Assembly: GCA_018434685.1 (NCBI GenBank)
Contig: JAHDOV010000004.1
Coordinates: forward strand, 62,001-126,000
Length of the DNA stretch: 64,000 nt
Reading direction: 5' to 3'
DNA from: Deltaproteobacteria bacterium
GTDB lineage: Bacteria; Desulfobacterota; Desulfomonilia; UBA1062
The translations under genes and the position numbers were made by a program. Shown one piece after another: positions 58,884 through 64,000 of the stretch; within the stretch, counting starts at the first letter, position 1, and each line of letters starts with the position of its first letter. Under the pieces are notes generated by a model. That model was not told the DNA's origin. It did not search any database and saw only the letters and a list, made by a program, of their open reading frames with translations.

Positions 58884-60254
58884 CTACCAGGGTATCTGCA
58901 GGAGGTACCGGAGCGCTTCTTCCCGCGTTCCGACGAGCCCTTGTGCCCGGGCTTGCGCTATCATGCCCAGGGCCTGGCCCACCTGGGGCCCGGGAGAAAC
59001 TCCGAGAATACGGATCACATCCCTGCCGTCGATGAGGGGAGAGCGCACATGCACGCGGTAGGTCTCCTGTTCATAGCTCCATATTTTTGAAATCAGATTG
59101 TTTATGACCTTGCTGTCAAGGCTCGCTGCCTTCTGGTCTCTCTTCTCCGAGGCCTTGCGTGCCCGGGTAAGCAGGAGGACCTCGGCAAGGTAGGGAGATG
59201 CGGCCTCACACAGGTTATGGATCGACAGGAGGGAGGGTTCGTCGTGGGAGAGGATCTCATGGACATGCCCCTGGCAGAGGATAACGCGCTGGATCATGGC
59301 CGAAGTGCGTGAGGAGAACCGCAGTGCACCGCAGAAGGCCCTGGCCTGGTGTGCCTGCTCTTCCCAGGACCCCCCCGGCCCCGGCAGCCCCCGGTCGTCT
59401 GTCGCCCCCAATCCGGAGAGAAAGGAGGCAAGCCTCAGGACAGCGGCCCTGGACAATCCGGCCTCGACCTCGCTGGCAAGGGTCTGCCCGATCCCGGGCA
59501 GAAGAGCTGCGGCATCATAGATGAACCCATCCATCTCTCCGGCAATTCGCAGCGCGTGTCGAGCTGCAGGATGGGCCAGGTGCTGCTGCAGAGCTGGGAC
59601 CGGGAGATTGTCCAGCACATGAGCCCTCTCCATGAGACTGAAGAACCTCGCCCCGTGGGGAGAGCCCAGTGCGTTCACGAACTCCAGCTTCACCCGCTCG
59701 GCAGCGGCGTTCCTGAGCTCAGGGGCATACTTTTTCAGCATCACGGAGGTGGACTCGACGATGGCAAATCCGAGCGAAAGGGAAAATCTCAGGCATCGCA
59801 ACACCCGAAGCGGGTCGTCGCTCAGATTCTCCCCGGAGATGACCCTGATAATGCCGTGCTCCAGGTCATCCAGCCCGCACAGGGGATCGATGAACTCGCC
59901 GGTGACCACGTCGAGTCCCATGGCATTGATGGTTATGTCACGCTGGAGCAAATCTTCCCGGATATCCTCGCCCTTGGGCGATGAAAGATCGATGGTGACC
60001 CCGGAGCCCTGAAGGGCGATCCGAACAACGCCGCGCGTCTTATCCATCCAGAATGCCGTTGATGCGAGTCGCTCACCGATGCTCTGAGCCATGCGCCAGG
60101 GATCTGAGAACGTGACGATATCAAAATCCTTGGGTTGATGGCCGAGCAGGGTATCGCGGATGCACCCGCCCACCAGATAGGTTTCCCCAGCAAAGAGATC
60201 GCGAATGCTCCTCAGCTCAGGGTTTTGTGAAACGAGTTTCGACAGATCGTGCAT
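58884..60254 (-). CDS. tRNA nucleotidyltransferase / poly(A) polymerase family protein (456 aa)
   Basis: It probably adds or repairs the 3' CCA of tRNA. The head domain has LVGGCIRDTLLGHQPKDFDIVT (about 27-48), the metal DxD, and GVTIDLSSPKGEDIREDLLQRDITINAMG with the RRD-like motif. LSDDPLRVLRCLRFSL is motif C, and a long C-terminal helical part follows. The start ATG 60254 has GGAGG upstream and lies 38 nt inside hisD. A CCA-adding versus A-adding specificity cannot be read off safely. Confidence 0.82.
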   Translation of the reverse strand: MHDLSKLVSQNPELRSIRDLFAGETYLVGGCIRDTLLGHQPKDFDIVTFSDPWRMAQSIGERLASTAFWMDKTRGVVRIALQGSGVTIDLSSPKGEDIREDLLQRDITINAMGLDVVTGEFIDPLCGLDDLEHGIIRVISGENLSDDPLRVLRCLRFSLSLGFAIVESTSVMLKKYAPELRNAAAERVKLEFVNALGSPHGARFFSLMERAHVLDNLPVPALQQHLAHPAARHALRIAGEMDGFIYDAAALLPGIGQTLASEVEAGLSRAAVLRLASFLSGLGATDDRGLPGPGGSWEEQAHQARAFCGALRFSSRTSAMIQRVILCQGHVHEILSHDEPSLLSIHNLCEAASPYLAEVLLLTRARKASEKRDQKAASLDSKVINNLISKIWSYEQETYRVHVRSPLIDGRDVIRILGVSPGPQVGQALGMIAQARAQGLVGTREEALRYLLQIPW

Positions 60255-61512
60255 GCGCCTCCAGGTTCTCTGCCCGCGCGATCTTCACGGCCATGGGGCC
60301 AAGTTCTTCGACTGCCTTTTCGCTCAAGCCGATAATGGATGACCTCTTCACAAAATCATACACCCCCAGCGGGGAGGAAAACCGCGAAGTTGAGCCGGTT
60401 GGCAGGGTATGGTTCGGCCCTGCGATGTAGTCGCCGATCGCCTCGGGACTGAAATATCCCAGGAATATGGCACCTGCGTTTCTGACCTTGCCGAGGTATT
60501 CGTATGCATCGGGTATCATGAGCTCAAGGTGCTCTGGTGCCACCATATTCGCCACATCGAAGGCCTCGTCCATATCCCGGGTGATGATACAGGCCCCGTG
60601 GTCGTGCAGGGACTGGGCTGCCACCGCGCTTCTGGGCAACCTCTCCACTTCGGCTGCGAGTTGTCCGATGACTGCTCTGGCCAGGGCCTTATCCGGGGTT
60701 ACCAGGATGGACGATGCCATGGAATCATGCTCTGCCTGGGATAAAAGATCGGCGGCAACCATATGCACATCGGCATGACCCTCGGCGATGACGAGGATTT
60801 CCGACGGGCCGGCAAAGGAATCGATACCGATGATCCCCTGGAGGATCCTCTTTGCGTGCGCCACATAGATGTTGCCCGGTCCCACGACCTTGTCCACCCT
60901 CGGGACGCTCTGGGTCCCGTATGCGAGTGCGGCCACCGCCTGGGCACCGCCGAAGCGGTATATCCGCTCAACACCGGCGATATGGGCAGCAGCGAGCAGG
61001 GTGTCGTTCACGATGCCCTTCGGTGTCGGTGAGACGACCACGATGTTCTCGACGCCAGCGATACGTGCAGGCAGGACATTCATGAGCACGGTGGAGGGGA
61101 AGGCGTTCCTGCCGCCCGGTATGTAGATGCCGACGCTCTCTATGGGGGTCACCTTCTGGCCGAGGATCGCTCCGTTTTTCTCGGTGGTTATCCACGAATC
61201 CTCTCTCTGATGCAGGTGGAACGTCTCTATGCGGGAGGCAGCGTGCCTCAGGGCTGCGAGGATATCGTCATCGACCCGAGACAGCGCCTCTTCCATCTCG
61301 TCACGAGAGATGGCCATATTTTCTGTGGCCGGGTCAAATCCGTCAAGGGTCCTGGTGTAATCGTACAGGGCCTTGTCCCCGCCGTCTTTCACTGCCAGAA
61401 TGATCTCCCGTACCGTGCGGTCTACCTCGGGAGGGACGGTCCTGGAGCGCTCCAATATCGCCCTGAGCCGCTCCTGCCATGCCCCTTCGATCGTTTCGAT
61501 GATCTCGATCAC
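60217..61512 (-). CDS. hisD: Histidinol dehydrogenase HisD
   Basis: It oxidises L-histidinol to histidine in two NAD steps. It has VGIYIPGGRNAFPSTVLMNVLPA (about 126-148), GGAQAVAALAYGT, VVGPGNIYVAHAKR, the conserved GPSEILVIAEG and LSQAEHDSMASS near 250-270, with the Zn-binding Gln/His, and EHLEL near 335. At 431 aa it is full length. It is not in a his operon: murA is upstream, with a 4-nt overlap, and the CCA-type gene overlaps downstream. Confidence 0.92.
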   Translation of the reverse strand: MIEIIETIEGAWQERLRAILERSRTVPPEVDRTVREIILAVKDGGDKALYDYTRTLDGFDPATENMAISRDEMEEALSRVDDDILAALRHAASRIETFHLHQREDSWITTEKNGAILGQKVTPIESVGIYIPGGRNAFPSTVLMNVLPARIAGVENIVVVSPTPKGIVNDTLLAAAHIAGVERIYRFGGAQAVAALAYGTQSVPRVDKVVGPGNIYVAHAKRILQGIIGIDSFAGPSEILVIAEGHADVHMVAADLLSQAEHDSMASSILVTPDKALARAVIGQLAAEVERLPRSAVAAQSLHDHGACIITRDMDEAFDVANMVAPEHLELMIPDAYEYLGKVRNAGAIFLGYFSPEAIGDYIAGPNHTLPTGSTSRFSSPLGVYDFVKRSSIIGLSEKAVEELGPMAVKIARAENLEAHARSVETRFTKP

Positions 61513-62774
61513 AAACCACCCCTCTCTCTCATCACCTTGGCCCCCAGCAGGTTCAGCTTCCTGTCGAGTTCTTCGTACCCCCTGTCCAGGTGATATATAC
61601 GCCGGATCTCCGTGACCCCGCGGGCATTGAGCGCTGCAAGCACCAGGCTCGCCGAGGCCCGCAGATCCGTGGCCATGACGGACGCCCCCTGGAACTGGTC
61701 CACCCCGTGAACGATCACGGTAGGCCCCTTTTCCTCGAGCCTCCCCCCCATTCTCATGAGTTCCGGCACATGCATGTACCTGTTTTCAAAGATGTTCTCG
61801 GTAATCGTCGAAACGCCTTGGGAAATACACGCCAGCGCCATGATCTGAGCCTGCATGTCGGTGGGAAACCCGGGATATGGGACTGTCTCCACCTGAACGG
61901 GCCGCAGATCCGTCTTCCCGTTGACGCGGATAGCTCCGCCGTCTTCTTCCGTGATCACGACACCCATCTCGGAGAGTTTCTCGGCCACGGCCACCACATG
62001 CTCGGCCCGTGCCCCTTTAATGAGCAGGTCTCCTCTGGTTATGGCACCGGCCACGAGAAACGTTCCCACCTCTATCCTGTCCGGTATGACCTCGTACTCA
62101 AGCCCGGAAAGCGACGACATCCCCTCTATGGTTATGGTGCTCTCTCCTGCGCCCTCGATACGGGCCCCCATCGTGATGAGCGCGTTGGCAAGGTCCACCA
62201 CCTCCGGCTCTTTCGCGGCACCCTGGATGACCGTCGTGCCCTGTGCCAGGGTCGCTGCCATCATGATGTTCTCCGTGCCGCCGACAGTGGGCGTATCAAA
62301 CACGATGGTCGCGCCCTTGATGCCTTCGGTTGAGGCCATGACATATCCGTGAGAGAGCGTGATGTCCGCCCCCATCTTGGTCAGTGCCTTGAGGTGCATG
62401 TCGATAGGCCTCACCCCGATGGCACACCCTCCCGGCAGCGACACCTTTGCCCTTTTATATTTCGCCAGGAGCGGTCCGAGAACCAGGATCGACGCACGCA
62501 TGCTCTTCACGAGCTCGTAGGGCGCCTCGTACGACACCAGGTTGGTGGGATCTATGGTGATGGTGTTACGCTCCGGGCGCTCAATACCCATCCCCAGGGT
62601 AGAAAGCACGTCGGTGATTGTCGTGATATCGCGCAGCCTCGGTATATTGGTATAGATACAGGGGCCGTCGGCAAGGATCGAGGAACAGAGAACGGGCAGC
62701 GCCGCATTCTTTGATCCGGATATGACGACCTCTCCCTCGAGGGATATTCCTCCCTGTATGATAAACTTATCCAT
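61509..62774 (-). CDS. murA: UDP-N-acetylglucosamine 1-carboxyvinyltransferase MurA
   Basis: The first committed step of peptidoglycan synthesis, transferring enolpyruvate from PEP. Lys22-Asn23 lie in SGSKNAALP. The active-site Cys in LPGGCAIGVRPID, near residue 117, is present, so fosfomycin sensitivity is expected. TVGGTENIMMAATLAQGTTVI and a C-terminal TDLRASASLV complete the EPSP-like fold. At 421 aa it is full length. It overlaps prmC by one base and hisD by 4 nt, placing cell-wall and histidine genes on one transcript. Confidence 0.93.
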   Translation of the reverse strand: MDKFIIQGGISLEGEVVISGSKNAALPVLCSSILADGPCIYTNIPRLRDITTITDVLSTLGMGIERPERNTITIDPTNLVSYEAPYELVKSMRASILVLGPLLAKYKRAKVSLPGGCAIGVRPIDMHLKALTKMGADITLSHGYVMASTEGIKGATIVFDTPTVGGTENIMMAATLAQGTTVIQGAAKEPEVVDLANALITMGARIEGAGESTITIEGMSSLSGLEYEVIPDRIEVGTFLVAGAITRGDLLIKGARAEHVVAVAEKLSEMGVVITEEDGGAIRVNGKTDLRPVQVETVPYPGFPTDMQAQIMALACISQGVSTITENIFENRYMHVPELMRMGGRLEEKGPTVIVHGVDQFQGASVMATDLRASASLVLAALNARGVTEIRRIYHLDRGYEELDRKLNLLGAKVMRERGGL

Positions 62775-63622
62775 CAGTTCACCCGCTCCATCACGATCGC
62801 CCGCTCAGTGCCGGAGAGGTCTTTCAGCCAGGTTGCGACCCGTAATCCCTCCTGTGCGTGCACGAGACCGTCAATGGTCTCTTTCTGCCCATACCCCGCC
62901 TCCATGATGAACACTCCTCCCGGACACAGGTGTGCCCGTGCCTGCTTTACGATCTCTTTTATTATATCGAGACCGTCTTTTCCACCAAAAAGGGCGCTTT
63001 GGGGCTCATAACGGACAACCTCTTCCTGAAGATCTCCGGCATCTCGCTCGGCAATATAGGGTGGGTTCATGATGATGAGGGGAAACCGGGCCCGAAGCGG
63101 AGAGAATCCCTCTCCTACAAGGAAGTGGACCCTCCCGGAAACGCCGTGCAGGGCGGCATTTTCCCTGGCAACGCCGACGGCGCGTGCGCTGATATCGCTC
63201 CCGAAGGCAACGAGGTCTGTCCGTTCGGCCAGCACAGAGATGATTACCGCGCCGGATCCGACTCCCAGTTCGAGGATACGGCAACTGGCAGGGGCAAGGG
63301 CCACGGCATGCTCCACCAGCAGCTCGGTATCAGGCCGCGGGATGAGGACCTGCCTGTTGACGAGAAACGTCCTGGAATAAAATTCCTTCTCTCCGAGAAT
63401 ATAGGCTGTGGGCTCTCTCTGAGCCCTGCGCCGGAGAAGGAGCCGGTACGATTCCAGTTCGTCGGTCGCCAGAGGCCGGTCCATATCCATATACAGGTCG
63501 ATCCGTTTGATGTTCAGGGCATGGGCCAGGAGGAGTTCGGCATCGAGCCTCGGGGTTTCAATGCCTTTGCCTTCCAGATAGGGCTTAGCCCAGGCAAGTA
63601 CCGCCCGTATGGTCCATCCCAC
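62774..63622 (-). CDS. prmC: Release factor glutamine methyltransferase PrmC
   Basis: It methylates the GGQ glutamine of release factors. The SAM motif is ILELGVGSGAVIISVLAE (about 116-133) and the catalytic NPPYIAERD lies near 185. The N-terminal helical domain starts MGWTIRAVLAWAKPYLEGKGI. At 282 aa it fits. It sits 3 nt downstream of the release factor 1 gene, its substrate, the usual order. Confidence 0.92.
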   Translation of the reverse strand: MGWTIRAVLAWAKPYLEGKGIETPRLDAELLLAHALNIKRIDLYMDMDRPLATDELESYRLLLRRRAQREPTAYILGEKEFYSRTFLVNRQVLIPRPDTELLVEHAVALAPASCRILELGVGSGAVIISVLAERTDLVAFGSDISARAVGVARENAALHGVSGRVHFLVGEGFSPLRARFPLIIMNPPYIAERDAGDLQEEVVRYEPQSALFGGKDGLDIIKEIVKQARAHLCPGGVFIMEAGYGQKETIDGLVHAQEGLRVATWLKDLSGTERAIVMERVN

Positions 63623-63625
63623 GGG

Positions 63626-64000
63626 TCAACTCCCGGTCGAACTGAGTGCTTCGGCTTGATAGTGCGTGGAGAGTTCGTCGATAAGCTCGTCGAGATCTCC
63701 CTCGAGAATCTGGGGGAGTCGGTGAAGGGTGAGACCGATCCGGTGATCCGTGACCCTTCCCTGGGGAAAGTTATAGGTGCGGATCCGTTCACTCCGGTCT
63801 CCGCTCCCTACCTGGGACCGGCGCTGTGTTGCTATCTCCCTGTCCTGGTCTTCCTGCCTCTTCTGGAGGATGCGGGAACGGATGATCGTCAGTGCCTTGG
63901 CCTTGTTCTTGTGCTGAGACTTCTCGTCCTGGCAGGTTGCCACGATCCCGGTGGGAATATGGGTGATGCGGATCGCTGATTCTGTCTTGTTCACGTGCTG
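63626..64000 (-). CDS. prfA: Peptide chain release factor 1, C-terminal part (partial at the window edge)
   Basis: The visible 124-125 residues are the end of RF1: [29 protein letters not shown] immediately after where the GGQ loop would be, then [27 protein letters not shown] and a final [13 protein letters not shown]. The N-terminus and GGQ lie beyond 64000. No internal start is proposed, since the apparent start codon at 63994 is just an internal Val. It is followed by prmC, murA and hisD. Confidence 0.92.
   Translation of the reverse strand, partial: QHVNKTESAIRITHIPTGIVATCQDEKSQHKNKAKALTIIRSRILQKRQEDQDREIATQRRSQVGSGDRSERIRTYNFPQGRVTDHRIGLTLHRLPQILEGDLDELIDELSTHYQAEALSSTGS

Overview
The window is a GC-rich chromosomal segment with one AT-rich patch at its left edge. 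It reads as an anaerobic or microaerophilic Gram-negative, most like a syntrophic or sulfate-reducer-type member of the Desulfobacterota (former Deltaproteobacteria); this is an inference. The supporting gene content is a complete lipid A L-Ara4N pathway (so an outer membrane), rubrerythrin with PerR, a 1-Cys peroxiredoxin, GlcD/HdrD-like Fe-S oxidoreductases, electron-transfer flavoprotein, many acyl-CoA enzymes, PHA granule genes and a short cobalamin-dependent MetH. I found no transposase, integrase, phage gene, CRISPR array, rRNA or tRNA.

Layout. 1-640 is non-coding, with a repeat-rich block. 643-5030 is a polyhydroxyalkanoate cluster: PhaE-like, PhaC-like, phasin, the repressor PhaR and a second PhaC-like hydrolase, with candidate PhaR operators at 3206 and 5191. 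5384-8155 holds hisF and a long-chain acyl-CoA synthetase. 8234-14681 (minus) is an arnT-B-C-A(formyltransferase)-A(dehydrogenase)-D operon, with ArnA split into two genes, and an OmpR-type two-component system is divergent to it (15121-17191).

17251-30198 is the most interesting region. A minus-strand run encodes two CCG-type Fe-S proteins around a GlcD-type flavoprotein, a 3-hydroxyacyl-CoA dehydrogenase, an SDR, an acyl-CoA ligase, an APH-type kinase, a TetR regulator, an ACAD10/11-type acyl-CoA dehydrogenase and a histidine phosphatase. EtfB and EtfA are divergent to it. The set resembles the kinase-plus-ACAD route for 4-hydroxyacyl-CoA known from bacterial levulinate (Lva) catabolism and animal ACAD10/11. 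It has what looks like a dedicated ETF and electron exit, and a TetR-like palindrome placed midway between two divergent promoters.

30416-36636 holds a gamma carbonic anhydrase, an unknown membrane protein, a PerR-rubrerythrin-thioredoxin-peroxiredoxin operon with a perfect 7-1-7 operator on its -10 box, a flavodoxin, and a thioredoxin-CcdA-TlpA operon. 36644-42568 holds MetH and its reactivation domain as separate genes, a lone CoA-ligase alpha subunit and a PanE-like reductase. 42627-52029 holds envelope glycosyltransferases with a DedA-like protein, a B12-radical SAM enzyme, GlpD, a PilZ protein, MoaA coupled to a DUF364 protein, and Ogt.

52026-64000 is housekeeping: a MinD-like ATPase, SMC, YggT-DivIVA-YggU, a CBS-ACT protein, a CCA-adding-type enzyme, HisD, MurA, PrmC and the C-terminal part of release factor 1, which runs off the right edge. 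Three promoters (at 28314, 49331 and 51448) put the expected transcription start at or next to the start codon, suggesting leaderless mRNAs.
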